In this document: one piece after another, positions 29,659 to 43,529 of the stretch
Layout of the letters: the number at the start of each line of letters is the position of its first letter
Position numbering within the stretch: position 1 is the first letter of the stretch
Assembly: GCA_035041965.1 (NCBI GenBank)
Contig: JAPYMA010000494.1
Coordinates: 1 to 64,000 of the forward strand
DNA length: 64,000 bases
Reading direction: 5' to 3'
DNA from: Anisakis pegreffii
Lineage: Eukaryota; Nematoda; Chromadorea; Rhabditida; Anisakidae
The notes under the pieces: generated by a model
What the model saw: only the letters and a program-made list of their open reading frames with translations
Told to the model about the DNA's origin: nothing
Database searches by the model: none
Made by a program: the position numbers and the translations under genes

Positions 29659-32600
29659 ATGGCGGGTAGTGCATCTTCTGCTACAACTCCGTCTTCGTCG
29701 TCACCAGGGACCGATACTGGCACTAAGGTGTTCTCGAACTCAGTCGGTATCACCAGTTTGTTGACGTTCGTTATTTTGATACTGGCATGGCTGGTCGGAT
29801 TTGCATCGCGTCTCTTCGCAATCGTTCGTTTCGAATCGATCATTCACGAATTTGATCCATGGTAGGTTTTGATAGTTAGCTCATTATATCAGCAACACCT
29901 CGTGTTTTGCACTTTTTGTTTTCATTTAAACATTTTGAACGTTCAAAAATATCAGTTTGACGAATGTTTTGATTGTTTTTAAGTGAAGATTTTGTTTGGT
30001 TCTATATTGTTATTGCATCAGAGTTCTCTCATATAATTCATAAATTCTTTGTATAGTATTGTGATCTTATGAAAAATTATTTGTTCAGTTGTTGCACAAA
30101 GTTTCCCATTTGAACAAATGCATAATTTTGATTTTTGTTGAGCTGAAGTGATTCAAGGTTTCGTTTAGGTTCAACTATCGTGCAACACATCATATGGTAG
30201 AACATGGATTTTATAATTTTCTGAATTGGTTTGATGATCGCGCTTGGTATCCGCTTGGACGAATCGTTGGTGGAACAGTAAGTTTTTGTAACGTTTTTTG
30301 AAATTCTTTTGCAGATCGGCCATAGTTATTCTCTCATATCCCTTGGTCCATATAATGCGATTTCTTTTTCAGGTATATCCTGGGCTGATGCTCACCTCAG
30401 GTGGTATTCATTATATTCTCTCACTGCTCAACATTCCAATTCATATTCGTGATGTTTGCGTCTTTCTTGCACCAACCTTCAGGTATGTTCACGTATTCTT
30501 TTGATTGGTCATTCAGATTTTTCTGAAGATTTTTACTGGAATCGTAATCGTCATGTGTAACAGGTTCATTAAAATTTGCGATGAATTTGGTTAAAAACTG
30601 TCAATTTTGTCCAATTGATTGCTTGCAACATGTGGACTTGTAAGTGTTCATGGAATGTAAATGGTGCGGATATCTGAGAAATCTGAGATTTTTAAGAAAT
30701 GAATATTGGAAAATGCTGTAAGAACATTTTCGTTTGATTGTTATTTGTGATGGCATTTCTATATTTTAGTGGTTTGACGGCAATAGCGACATATTTTTTA
30801 ACAAAGGAATTGTGGACACCTGGTGCAGGTCTGTTTGCTGCATGCTTTATTGCCATATCACCTGGATATACAAGTCGATCCGTGGCTGGTTCATACGACA
30901 ATGAGGGTATTGCCATATTCGCATTACAGGTAACATTTGAGTTCGCATACTTTATAAATACGATATATTACATCGAATTCAATAAGATACCACAAAGAAT
31001 TTCCATCTATTTTTGATTGAAAGGGTACAGGAAAATATGTGGGAGTGGGAAATTTAAGTTGTTTCAATTGACTAAATGTGGAATGGGAATTTGGGAAGTT
31101 TAAGAAGAACGTTTTTTAATCGATAGCAGTTTCCGGGTTTTTGCGAGGTTGTTTATGTCTTAGTCGTTATTGCTCATGTGATTGATTGAACATGAGGGAT
31201 TTGGGGATAAACTATTTGATGGTATCATTTGGATGTTTGAAGTGATTAATTTTGTTTGTGGGATGTTTCAGTTCACGTACTTTTTGTGGGTTCGATCGGT
31301 GAAAACGGGTTCTATTTTTTGGGCGTCTTTAACAGCATTATCCTACTTCTATATGGTATCCGCATGGGGTGGTTATGTGTTCATCATCAATCTCATTCCA
31401 CTACACGTGCTTGCGCTGATTATGATTGGACGATACTCATCGAAAATTTACGTTGGTGAGTATTGTCTTTGTGCAGTGTTTATTGCTAAACATCTATCAT
31501 AATTGTTGGTTAGAAGCAGTTTTGGTAGATATTGGTTCAGTAACTTCGGTGACTGTTTTGTAAGTTCGTCTTTATGTTCGATGTATTATCGTTTATAAAT
31601 TTCAGCCTACACAACGTTTTACGTATTGGGTCAAGTGATGGCAATGCAAATTCCGTTTGTTGGATTCCAACCTGTGAAAACGTCGGAGCATATGGCCGCG
31701 GCCGGTGTATTCGGTTTGTTACAGGTGAACACTTAACGTAACACATTTTCGATTCGAATTTTGTTTTGACGAGTTTTTGAGACATTATCATTAGTGTTAA
31801 CTGTGTTTCGAATGGGAATAACCAATAACGTGTCCGGAAATATTTCAGATAATAGCCGCACTGAAGTACGCTCAGCGTCGTATCACACGTAAACAATTCG
31901 TAACGTTGTTCATTGGTGGTGTTTCGATAACGTTTTTGGTTGGATTTGCGTTCATCGCTTTCTTGACGTATGCTGGTAGGGAGTTGTGGTGTTCAAGTTT
32001 TAATTGGAGTACTAGTGAAGCAATATGAGTAACAATGAAGTTGTGAAACGTTTGGTTTGAATTTAAAAAATTCAGAGGTTCACAATAGATATTTTCAGGT
32101 TATATTGCACCTTGGTCAGGTCGGTTCTATTCGTTATGGGATACTGGCTACGCCAAGATTCATATACCGATTATTGCGTCCGTCTCAGAGCATCAGCCGA
32201 CCACGTGGGTGTCGTTCTTCTTCGATTTGCATATCACGGCTGCCGTATTTCCGGTTGGATTGTGGTATTGTGTCAAGAATGTGAATGATGAACGTGTTTT
32301 CAGTGAGTTTTCCTGGAAATTCCGTCATTTTTTTAAAACTTTTCATTGCAGTTCTCCTAATTTTAATTGTGATGAAGAGATTTTCTGTTTAATTTTGGTG
32401 TATTAGATGAGTTCCTTTGGAGGAGGTGTAAGGCAACGTAATGATGAGGAAATTTTGAGCAGTTGAGGTGAGTTTGATGAGTGACGGGAGTAAATTTCAA
32501 ATAATTTCAGTAATCCTGTATGCGGTAACAGCCGTGTACTTTGCTGGAGTGATGGTACGGTTAATGTTAACGCTGACTCCTGTCGTATGCGTTCTGTCCG

Positions 32601-34964
32601 GAATTGCATTTTCATATACGTATGAAAAATATCTAGTGGATGAAGGAGAGCAACCGAAGAGGTTTGCAGAGTTGTTTTCTTTTTTATTTATCTGATAGTT
32701 TGTTTATTATAATTCCTTTCCTGTGATACGTCAGAATCGGAAAAGCAATTTTTTGCGGTGACAGTTTTTTGTGTTGCAGTGGCTCAGAAGAGGAGGAAAG
32801 TAAGCATCTGTACGATAAGGCGGGTAAGAGTCGCAAGGGAGGTTCGTGGACGAATCAGTCGGTGAGCGACACCGAGGAGTCGTCGATCGGCATGAACACG
32901 AGGTCGATCGTATCGGTGGTGTTGGTACTGATGCTGTTGATGTTCGTCGTGCATTGTACCTATGTGACCAGTAATGCCTACTCGCATCCATCCGTTGTGC
33001 TTCAGTCACATTCATCAAGGTGAGTTATTAACGCATTTGAGTCTTATATGAGTGTTTCATTAGATTTTATTGCTTTTATTTGGTCGTTTCGATTTTATTC
33101 TTTTTTCATTTTATAATTTTATAGAGTTATTTTAGTTTTCTTCTGACAATGAGCGTTTAGATGGACAATTGTTTCAGTAATACTTGAACGGTTCGATTGA
33201 GTATGTTTGTGTAAGAATATGTTGTGGTAGGATAGAAGTTGAGTGAAACTGTATGTATGTATGTGTGTGTTGGAATTTTTAATTTTATAATGAGGTAATA
33301 GTTTAGTGGACGTGTTATAATGGATGATTTCCGCGAGGCATATTATTGGTTACGAAAGAATACGGCAGAGAATGCACGAATAATGTCGTGGTGGGATTAC
33401 GGCTATCAGATTGCCGGTATGGCGAATCGAACGACGCTTGTTGATAACAACACTTGGAATAATTCGCATATTGCCTTGGTTAGTTGCATTCAGTTCGGTT
33501 CGTTTTCGTTTTTGTTGTGGGAGTAATTGGAGAATAAATGTAATTAAGATTGTGAAGTTGTTACGGAATTGAACGTGAAGGAATGAATATTTTAGGTGGG
33601 TAAAGCGATGTCATCGAATGAGTCGGCCGCATATGAAATAATGCATTCGTTAGATGTTGATTATGTTCTTGCCATATTTGGTGGTGTAATCGGATATTCT
33701 GGTATGTACTGGATTTTATTCTCACTCATTCTGAGTCTTTATTTTATTCTTTGTTTTCTTGATTAGTGCATTCCTTCTCATATTACGATTCTGTTCGCAT
33801 TTTGTCCTTGTCGGATGGAATGTGGTGTTTGTTTTCTCCATTTTGTAGAGAAATTTGGAATGAAGTGTTCTTTTTTCTTCAGGTGATGATATTAATAAAT
33901 TTTTGTGGATGGTGCGCATCGCAGAAGGCGAATATCCGAAAGAGATTCGCGAGGGGAATTATTTCTCAGAGTCGGGTGATTACACGGTTGGCGCACAAGC
34001 CTCTGAAACGATGTTGAATTGCTTGATGTATAAGATATCATACTATAGATTCGGCGAGGTTCAGGTATCGTTTTCAGTTGAATTTAGTTTTGTTTCGTTG
34101 CAATTGTCTTGTTTCAGTTGTCTTGTAATTTTATTTTTGCGATTCACCTTCATATGTTAGATATCTCTACGTGAGAGGTATATAAAATTGAGGAAAAGGA
34201 GTGCAGAGGAAAAATTAATCAGTCATTTGGATGCATTGGTTCGAGCATTGGTTCATTCCTTTTTTTGGTATTTCACGATATAAATTTATTTCTTCCAGAT
34301 GGGATATCAGCAACCGGCTGGATTCGATCGATCTCGTGGTTATGTGATCGGTAAAAAGGATATCACCTTGGAGCATTTGGAGGAGGCGTACACCTCAGAG
34401 AATTGGTTGGTGCGTATATTCAAAGTGAAGAAACCAGCGAATCGCCCCACGATAAAGTACCAACAAAGACACATCAAATCGTGGAGACCTTTGAAAGTTT
34501 CGAAAAAGGTTCCGTTTTTTTTTTGAATTTTATTGCGTTTCAGTTTTCTACGAATCACATTAATTGTATTAAATTCGTCATTAAGATTTGAATGAGTTAA
34601 ATTCTTCAACTGCTGTGTTTTGAATATGAGGCATTTGAAGTATCGTAGAGGTTGACTCGGGAGATTGTTTATCTTTTTGGTGTTGCATATGGCATATCAC
34701 ATGCACCGTTATCGAATGATTACGAGTGTTTTCATGTTGTATCCCCCTCATTCAGTTTATCATTTTCTTCGTTCAGTCTATTTCAAATTATTCTGTTTAG
34801 TTTTGTAACTGAATAATCTCATTGTCATCAGTTCACATTCGTGAAAGTGAAAGAGTAAATTTTAGGGTAAATCGAAACGTGGTATCATTAAAGGAAGACC
34901 ATTGGTGATCAAGGGTAAGCGGTCGTCATCGCCTTCGTCGAGCAGCTCATCTGCATCTCATTAA
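29659..34964 (+). CDS. stt-3: Oligosaccharyltransferase catalytic subunit STT3
   Basis: Fifteen coding exons close in phase to 791 aa: 29659-29861, 30169-30277, 30373-30482, 30770-30929, 31272-31455, 31606-31724, 31849-31975, 32099-32302, 32511-32661, 32780-33019, 33307-33478, 33596-33701, 33883-34064, 34299-34508, 34866-34964. STT3 moves the glycan from dolichol-diphosphate to Asn in N-x-S/T sites in the ER. Seen: short Ser/Thr-rich N terminus, first membrane helix ([20 protein letters not shown]), metal-site loop HEFDPWFNYR, DNEG, SVSEHQP at 365-371, WWDYG at 564-568 (bases 33389-33403) followed by [11 protein letters not shown], and many membrane helices between. The C-terminal tail is basic then Ser-rich ([16 protein letters not shown]). 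The acceptor TTTCAG ends at 29651, seven bases before the ATG, consistent with trans-splicing. The GTG at 29653 is not the start. The imidazolonepropionase gene follows on the same strand. Confidence 0.96.
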
Positions 34965-37900
34965 TTTATTCATCGCGTTGATAATGATCCATATATTCCA
35001 GAATAATGCTCGTTCATGTCGTTTGAACGGTCGCAATGATCGCTGCATGTATTTTGCGTTGTTTTAGTTCAATTGGAGTGTTGTGCAAATGCTTTCATAA
35101 ACTTTTCATCAACTTTACTGTGTAAAATCGTAAATTTCAGTCGTAATCTGAGATGGATGAAACGAAAAGTTTTGTGGTTTGAATTGAAATTTGTTTGTGA
35201 AGATGGAAAAGTTTTGTGGTTTGAAATGGTAACCACGGATGAGTTTAGTTGATAATGAAGATGCGATACTGATTGGATCGTATGTGAAGCATGATTGTGC
35301 ATGATCATCGCCGTCCACGATTGTAATTTGTTGAAGTGTGGCCAATTATGATTGTCTTCAGTCTAATCTCCTTTTACATTTTCTGTTCTCTTCGTATAGT
35401 AAGGGTTTTCATAGAGAATTTTTGTTCTTTTCTATGATTTTTATTTCGTTTTTATTTCAGTTATTATTTGAGTATTGTTATTATTATTATTATTGTTAGG
35501 TTCATGAGTTGAGATTTGGAAGGTTTGGAGGACGCTTTAAGTAAGATGTAATATTTTGGGTGTCTACGAGTTAGAAAAGCTATTCATTCGTAGGTTAGGC
35601 TGTGTAGAGTTGGAGTTAAGTAAATTAATAGAATTTAAGTTAGAACAGTCATTGATTTGTTGTTCACAATTTTGTGTGTTGTTATCATTTTTACAGTTGA
35701 TTGGAGTTTTTTTCAGTTGGCTTTCACAAAAAAAATTCTATTTGATATGTCGAATTTTTCGTTCTGAACTAAGCTATCGTAATGGTTTCCTCTTATGTGT
35801 TTCCTCGTTAGTCGTTTCTCTCTGTCGCTGTTATAATCTTATAATCACCGTCAGAATTTTCGTTATCAAGATTATTGTTATTTGTTCAATTGTTGTTGTT
35901 TTTTGTCTTTTGATATATTGATTTATTTATTTATTTCTCATGAATACAAAATTTCAATTATTTTTGTTCGATTTGGAAATTTTTCCCCGAAAAAAAGTGA
36001 CTCAAATAGGAATAAATGAAATGTATTTGTTAAAAAAAATGAAGCAATGTAATGCTGCTTGTCGAAATGTTTTGTTTCTGTTTGTGTTAGGGGAGAATAA
36101 TTTATTTTTGAATCATCCAAATCGCCGCTACAATCTCTAATCGAAATTCAACAACCAAAATAATTTATAATTAGTAATTTATTTGCTATTTGTTGTTTTT
36201 GTTCAATATGATAAATTATTTTATTTCTCTTATTTGAAGCCCAAAGCGTGATAGTAATAAATGAGAAATAATTTGTAATAATAATGGTAATAGTAATAAT
36301 AATAACGACGACAATGATAATAATAACACACTCCGAGTTGTGATGATGATTCGTAAATTTTCTTCTGTTGCATTTGCTTCAGTTGCAAATCCACATTTGT
36401 TCGATGGATAATGATTTGATTTGTTGAGTTCATCTGATAGTGCAATTGCAAAACGATTGTGTTCGATTTTGTTTCGTTTTTTTTTTCGCTCGTTCAACCA
36501 AAACTTATTTTCTTTCATATTACATTACATTACATTGCATCACATTTGTTGTTGTTGTTGTGAATAAACGAAATTTTGTTTTACGTTCTTTCAACTCAAA
36601 TGAGCGATTTTTATTCTTCGACATTTTCATTCACCAGTAATCTAGTTCGAGCAATCAGCAAATCCCAGATCCCAGTTGAATAGGAGGAAACAATTGAAGT
36701 CTTGGTATGGAATTGATAATAATGACTGAACAATAATAGGTAATGTTTACCATGGTGTGGATGTAAGGTGTGATGGTAACAGTCAATAATCACTGATAGC
36801 CAGTCATAACAATGCTGTTGAAAGTTGCGATTGTGATTGTAACGATGACGATAACAATGGAATGTAGTGGCAAGATCAGTGGGAATTCTAGTGAAGGTGA
36901 GAATTTGATGTGTTTTTGCAATTCCGCCAATCATAATGATATGATCGTATAGAGAACGCGAAAAATACTGGTTTCAATAACAACAAAAAAAATCGTTATT
37001 TTCATTCATATAAGAAAGAAGGAACAGTTGATTTGAGTATCATGCAACGAGCATGAATTGTGAATTGTATTCACATATGTTTTTCCGAGAAGCGATGACC
37101 TTTCCAAGACCAAAAGATTGATTATGTTCCGGATGGTTGGGAAAGTTTATCGTCGTGTTATTTGTTACTTTCATATTACAACCTAAAGCCAGACTCATTC
37201 TCATCATGATGATTCAGGTTTCGAATGTCTTACAATTAGGCACAACATCTAGCAAAGTGAACTGCAGAAAACACCTGGCTTCTAAAATTCCAAGTGCCTG
37301 ATAAACAAGCGATCTGAAAATGTGTTCTGATCTCTTTTTTTTTGCTGGCATACTGAATGCCGTATTTTGAAAGGGTTTAGCCGCATATTGCACACACGCA
37401 CATAAATAATTCTTCTATATTGTGACTGATTCACGATTGAGTGATTCACCGAAAATTTCACAATGGAATTTCAACTGCTGTGTTATTGCATTCACTATTG
37501 GTTAATCTAATATTTGCTGTTGATATATTTCATTTGCTGTATATTTCGAAATACCCAATGTACAATTGTAACGAGCATGCTAGAGCAGCTTTTTCGTGTT
37601 AGAGCAACAAAATTTATTATTCTAAGCGTTTGTTCGCGTTCCAATTGGTTTTATGGAGTAAAGTCAACAACAGCAGCAGCAACAGCAGTGGTTAGCGAAC
37701 GAAACTCGTTTAGTGTCATTTCTATCACCACTAAGCAATGAAAACATCATCAGCGAAAACTTTCTCGTGGGTGAAAACACATCGTTATTCTATCGCATCG
37801 TCACTATCATGAATACTACATTTCATTCATTCATTGTTGTTGCTATTATTATGGCTGTCCCAGTTCTAATTCCTCACGATCATCTTCGTATTTCTTTAAG

Positions 37901-38265
37901 GCACGGCACATCTTAGAGTACATTATTGATCCTGTTGACCTTACATCAGCAGTTATATAGTCGCCACTAATATTATTATTGCTGCGGATAGAGCTGCTGT
38001 TACTATTGGATATCGAACATATTTTATACTGACTAAAATAGAGTCGATTAGGAATTAGGAATTTCGACGAATGCTAATTTCAAACGCGCTTATGGAACAG
38101 TTAGCATAGTCGAACATTTCTTCAGAAACATGACTTCTAAGCGTTTATAGAATGAAATTTGCGATCGACTAGTGGAAGTTAGGGAAATTCGTTTATGATG
38201 AAAATGTTGTCATGCTTTCGAGCCACACATTCAGACGAACAAAATGCAATTGAACGATTTCAGCA
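34965..38265. other. Intergenic between stt-3 and imidazolonepropionase
   Basis: 3.3 kb, AT-rich. It contains simple-sequence patches: TTA/ATT triplets near 35462-35492, GATAATAATAA-type runs near 36275-36330, ATTAC pentamers near 36523-36540, GTT triplets at 36547-36560 and CAG/CAA triplets near 37666-37690. The larger open frames (for example 35556-35921) are low-complexity and hydrophobic without family features. I see no gene. Confidence 0.6.
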
Positions 38266-41200
38266 ATGTCTAAATATCGTCTTCTATTGCACAGCGCAAA
38301 ACAAATTGTGCAAGTGACACGCTCAAACGATGTGGAATATGTTTGTGGTCATGATGATATGAACAATATTAAGGTAATCGTGAAGATTACGTGATGAGGC
38401 CATTAGTTTCTATTACTTCTCGCTATTGTCATTCTTTTGAACTGTTCAGTTCAATCACTTTCGATATCGTAATGAACTCTGTTATCATCCAAACTTATTA
38501 TGACTGAGTGCAAAACTCAATTAAACAATTGCATATCACAGCTCTTATCGTTTTCCTTGCAAAAATGATCATTATTGAGATTATTGATCAGATGTGGGTT
38601 TATTGGAGTGTGATTTGTTCAAGAGCGATAATCGATTTGTTTTAAGATTCTTGAAGACGATGGAGCAAATCTGGCGATTTTGGTTGATGACAATGGAAAA
38701 ATCGCTGAAATCGGCACCAACGATGAGGTTTGTTTTATAATTTTCGGCGAAAGGACGCTTGAAGTTCTTACAATTAAGATCTTAACATTCTCCCATTGCT
38801 GGCATTCGGAAAAGAAATTCACTTCAGATAAACAGGTTCACTGATGAGAAATTACTCAGTGGGCACTCATTTTTCCGAATTCTGCAATATGCTGTTATCA
38901 GTCTTAGAGATCGGTCGTGAGAGAATACGGTCAAAAGAGCAACATACCTTAATGTATAATTAATCATAAGAACCGGACTGTACACAACTGAATTTGAGGT
39001 GTGACAGACTTTGACAAATGACGAGAGAAGACGATTAAACTAAAGCAATTGTTGCCCAAGAACTGTTTCATTATAATCTTCGAAGTTTAATCTCCTTCTC
39101 CATAACAAATCATTGCAAACAGGAAAATCACTCACACTATTCATATGTGATGAAAGTTTCTCCTTTGATCCCCTTCTCCATAACAAAAACAAGCACGAAG
39201 GAATTTTTAAGTTCTCAAGAAATAAACTCCTGCAATCATTATTAATCGTAGTTGATGGCAAAAGCCGATGAAGGAGGATGTCAGTCAAGAGTATACGTGA
39301 ATGGTGGTGTGATCATGCCTGGATTCATTGATGCACATTCACATCCGGTGTTCGCTGGAGATCGCGTGAATGAGTTTGCGATGAAACTCGCCGGTGCATC
39401 GTACATGAAGGTGAACTTCATGAATCTGAAAGCATTTTTCTGATCAGTTCCAAAATTTAAGCTGGAACCTTGTGCTCTGAGCACTCAACAATGTTTGTTT
39501 GCTGAACCGAGCGAATTCATTTCGTGATTTTTCCAATGGTTTGGTGTTTTCAGTCGAATATTGTTTGACCTATCGAATGATCAGTTATTTTCTCGTCGCT
39601 ATCGGGTAATGAAATGGCAAAAAAACTAAAACCTAATTTCATATAGCGAATAGAGAGTGATTTTCCTTCCGATTGCACTCATCGAATAATTCTGTAGTTC
39701 ATTCCCATCGGAATTTAAGATCCAAGAAGAAGGTGGCGGTATTTTGTATACAATGAACAAAACTCGTGAAGCATCCGAGGAGGAGTTGTTGTATGGTCTT
39801 GAATTGATTTCAATGGAAATTTTGAAAAGCGGCACAACCACATTGGAAGCAAAAAGTGGCTACGGTACATTCCGCCTTATATTCTCTTTCAAAATTTGTT
39901 CAGAATTCAAAATTTATGAAAATTAAGCCGAAAATATATAAATCAGAGAACATATACAATGCGTTTACAATTCAAATAAACGAATGAAAATGGATTATAC
40001 TCTGTGAAGTGCATTGCCGTTTTAGCAATTGTGATCATTTTGCAGGGCTCAACACGGAATCCGAACTGAAAATGTTGAATGTTATCGATATGGCCTCAGG
40101 TTACTTACCAGTCGAACTATCGGGAACATTTTGCGGTGGTCATGCTGTTCCAAAAGGCACCACTGAACACGATCAAATGAATTTGATCGTAAATGAAATG
40201 ATACCGTTGATTATTAACGAAAAGAACGAAGGGCGTTTGCAAACAATCGAAAATATTGATGTATTCTGTGAGAAGGGAAATTTCGAAGTGGATTCAAGGT
40301 TGTGCTCAAAATGTTGAAAATGCATTCTAGTTCCATGAGATTACTCAAGTTTTTTGGATGGTTTTTTAACCGAACCTACGTTACGGAATACTCAGTAATA
40401 TAATAAAATGATACTACCAGATGAACAGGTTCACCAATAAGGATTCCTTGTGTTCATGATTTTCGTTTCAGTCGAACTATCCTTGAGGCTGGCAAGAAGG
40501 CTGGCCTAGCCATAAATTTCCATGCCGAAGAGCTGAATCAGATTGGCGGTGCTGAGATGGGAGCTGAAATCGGGGTAAGAAAGCCGCAAGCCATTTGTTC
40601 AGAAACATGTCAATATTAAATTTCCAGATTGCATCAGAAAGCATTAGCACGTTTAGTTTACACTATAAAATCCTGTGAAGCGGTGTTTTGAATAGGGATT
40701 GATGAAATGAAAGAGACACGTTCAGAAATATATATCACCATAATAGAATGCATGGATAAAACAATGCTATTCATTATCACGTACTTCTCTGTTTGTTATT
40801 TATTTTCGCACTTCACTTAGGCTGACAAGAAGATCGAAGACTGCGATTTTTCTTAGAGAAATGACAATAATAATGGAGCAGATTTTAACGATATGTTCCA
40901 ACTTAACGATATATTTAACGATACAAATTAACGGTATGTACCAAGTCATGATGGAGCAAATTTTTAAGGCTCGAGCAATGAGTCATTTGGAGAAGGTCAG
41001 TGATAACGGCATTAAAGCGATGCAAAAGTCTGGTACTGTTGCTGTCCTCTTACCAACAACTGCATACATGCTACGTCTGTTTCCTCCACCGGCCAGAAAG
41101 ATGATTGATAGTGGTGTGATCGGTAGGTTTCATCAATATCTCTCCACAAGTTTATATCAAATTTCCTGAAATTCCATCTGTTGTATTCTGCGATCTATGA

Positions 41201-41980
41201 AAAAACATTTCTGAATATCTAAAGGTTCTTCTTACAGAATATTCACAAACTGTAATGGTCGACTGAATCGGTATTTTGGAAAAAAATGAATTCGTTGAAA
41301 TGCAGGATAATGCCATAGATTTGTTATATATTTCATTTCGTTGTTTTTGATTTTTGAAATCAAAATCGATTTCAGTCGCGTTAGGATCAGACTTCAACCC
41401 GAACGCGTACTGCTATTCGATGCCGATGGTGATGAATCTTGCATGTGTTGATATGTATCTTTCGATGAGTGAAGCGCTGATAGCTTCGACAATCAACGCT
41501 GCACACTCGTTGCAACGTGGTAAAACACATGGTTCCATACATAAGGGTCGAAATGCTGATCTCATCGTCCTGGGTAACCAATTCATTATTTACTTACTGA
41601 ATTGCTCAATGATTTGATCCGGTTACTCACTGGAGAGCAAATTTAGGCAATGTTTCTTTCCAGATGCTAAATATGTCTAAATTAATGTCCTAAGTAGTGC
41701 AACTACAAACAGAGAACAAAATTCCCATTGATTACTTCAGAATTATCCTATTTCCGAGAAATCTATAGACTTTCAAAACATAATTAGTTGGACTCGTAAG
41801 TTTCCGGGGCCGTGAATATGGCTTCGGGAAGAACTCAGAGTGGTAATTTCAAGCGAATGTCGATGAAAGTTTACAGATGCGCCACGATGGGAACACATAA
41901 TCTATCAGTTCGGTGGACATAATGCACTTATCAAACATGTTGTTAAGAACGGCAATGTTGTGTACTCGAAACAAACATAG
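38266..41980 (+). CDS. AMDHD1: Imidazolonepropionase (AMDHD1/HutI)
   Basis: Nine coding exons close in phase to 434 aa: 38266-38373, 38647-38727, 39252-39410, 39720-39864, 40046-40298, 40472-40574, 40969-41122, 41376-41573, 41877-41980. The enzyme opens the ring of 4-imidazolone-5-propanoate to N-formimino-glutamate, the third step of histidine breakdown, in the cytosol. Seen: the amidohydrolase metal pair in DAHSHP (His92, His94), KSGYG, CGGHAVPKG, FHAEEL (His266), SHLEKV (His289), LLPTTAYMLRL, and LGSDFNPNAY with the catalytic Asp340. The length matches animal AMDHD1 (426 in human). The acceptor GATTTCAG ends at 38263, two bases before the ATG, which strongly suggests a trans-spliced start. 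An AATAAA lies 185 bases after the stop. No histidase or urocanase gene is in the window. Confidence 0.96.
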
Positions 41981-42164
41981 AAACACAACAAGAACTCGTT
42001 CGTGATCACATCTGCCGGTGAAGCGATTCCAACGTAAACTAAAAGATTATGAAGTGTTACTCTGGCTGATGACTAACGTATTTAGGTTGTTCATCTATGC
42101 AATGTGAATCGACTTCTTCCATAACATTCATAACAATTCATATAATTAATAAATGATTTCTCGA

Positions 42165-42170
42165 AATAAA
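42165..42170 (+). promoter_or_regulatory. Likely poly(A) signal of imidazolonepropionase
   Basis: AATAAA (followed by TAAACAG) 185 bases past the stop codon, the first clear signal on this strand. Confidence 0.45.
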
Positions 42171-42655
42171 TAAACAGTTCAATAATATGACGGTATTCAT
42201 CTCAAATTCAACATCTGAATTTGTTCGCGTTGACAAGTGAAGAAAGAACTCCAATAAATGAAAGCTAAACAAGTTCAAGATATTCGAATAAGCTTAACAA
42301 CGAATTGACAGTGACAACGGTATTGTTCAGTTAGCAGCAACCTAATTAACTGATTATCTCAGAGCGACAATAAGAGTCCTAATGATAATGTCAACGATAA
42401 TAACATGCGATGATGGAAATGAGGTTTCAGATATACCAACATGGTATCCCCAACATAATTTTACTAAATGAATATGCATGAGATAAACCGATGAGATGAA
42501 AATAGATAGCATAAAAATGTTCCGCAACCAGAAGCTTAATGCTTCTATCCACTGTGTCATGCATGATCCATGATAGTTCATCATTAGACAAGCAATCATC
42601 AGTATGATTGCGCATCAATAAAATAATTTCAAATGTATTCTTCTATGAGGATACT

Positions 42656-43477
42656 AATTGGGTTCTTCAGCCTTGAGGCAAGCTCGACACCCTTGACACC
42701 TCCAATTTTGGGTAATTTGAAGGTGCCAAGAGGTAATAGAGGGGCTCGGGAAACTGGTACTTCGTGCAGTTGTTATGTTATGATAGAATGCTATTGTAAT
42801 GGTGTTTTTAACTCCGGTATGTAAATGCAGTTAGATGATGGCATGTATTTTCTGAGTATCATTAGCTCGTCCGAGACCTAAAAGGGTTTTCATTCGTTTT
42901 AACAGGATTCTCATTCTTTTCCTTGCTGCTATAATCACTCTCATAGCTTTTATCACCAAAAGTGTTCTCTTCTGCTAATTTCTCATTCATTTCACTCAAC
43001 AATCAAATTCAAATTCTCATTCTATTGAATACACTCTATAATTGATCATTTGACTGGTGAGCAATGATATTCGATTGCTGTGTTGTTGTTTTCAGCTGTC
43101 AACACTCGTCAACGTATCAAGTAAACAGTATGTGCTACAGAATAAGAAATCGATTCGAACTGTGAAGTGAAATGAAACGAAGTGAATGAGAAAAACTCAT
43201 CAAGAGAACGATATTCGCATGTAATAGCTATGAGAGTGAATATAACACGTCTGAAAAGAATGAGAATCCATCTGAATCAGTTTGAAATGAGCGTGTGACA
43301 GACAATAGCTTTTCTTGCAATCATAATCAATTGCAATAATGAGCAACACAACGGTCTAAAAAAAGGTCTAGCCATGTCGAATACCATCATAAAGTTCTGG
43401 TATCAAGGGGTGGGGGGGTACGGCAACCTGCCAGATCATCAAAGGAGTAATGGAGCACCCAAACGTGAGATCCACTG
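42656..43477. mobile_element. Second, diverged copy of the hAT-like MITE
   Basis: Collinear with 22662-23448 over its whole length. Shared blocks include GGGGCTCGGGAAA, GGTGTTTTTAACT, TCATTAGCTCGTCCG, CTTTTCCTTGCTGCTATAA, AAAAGTGTTCTCTTCTGC/TTTGC and CTGCCAGATCATCAAA. The right end reads TGAGATCCACTG, one change from the other copy's terminal repeat. The left terminus is decayed (about TTGGGTTCTTCA), so its edge is approximate. No clean 8-bp duplication was found. It directly abuts the satellite array. Confidence 0.8.
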
Positions 43478-43529
43478 GTATATATTATTCTGAAGGATGA
43501 CATTCCCTCCTATCCGATAATAATAAGAA

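Noticed and set aside
35556..35921. 121-codon hydrophobic frame downstream of stt-3
   Set aside because: T-rich sequence gives Leu/Phe/Val/Cys runs by composition alone; no splice or family support.
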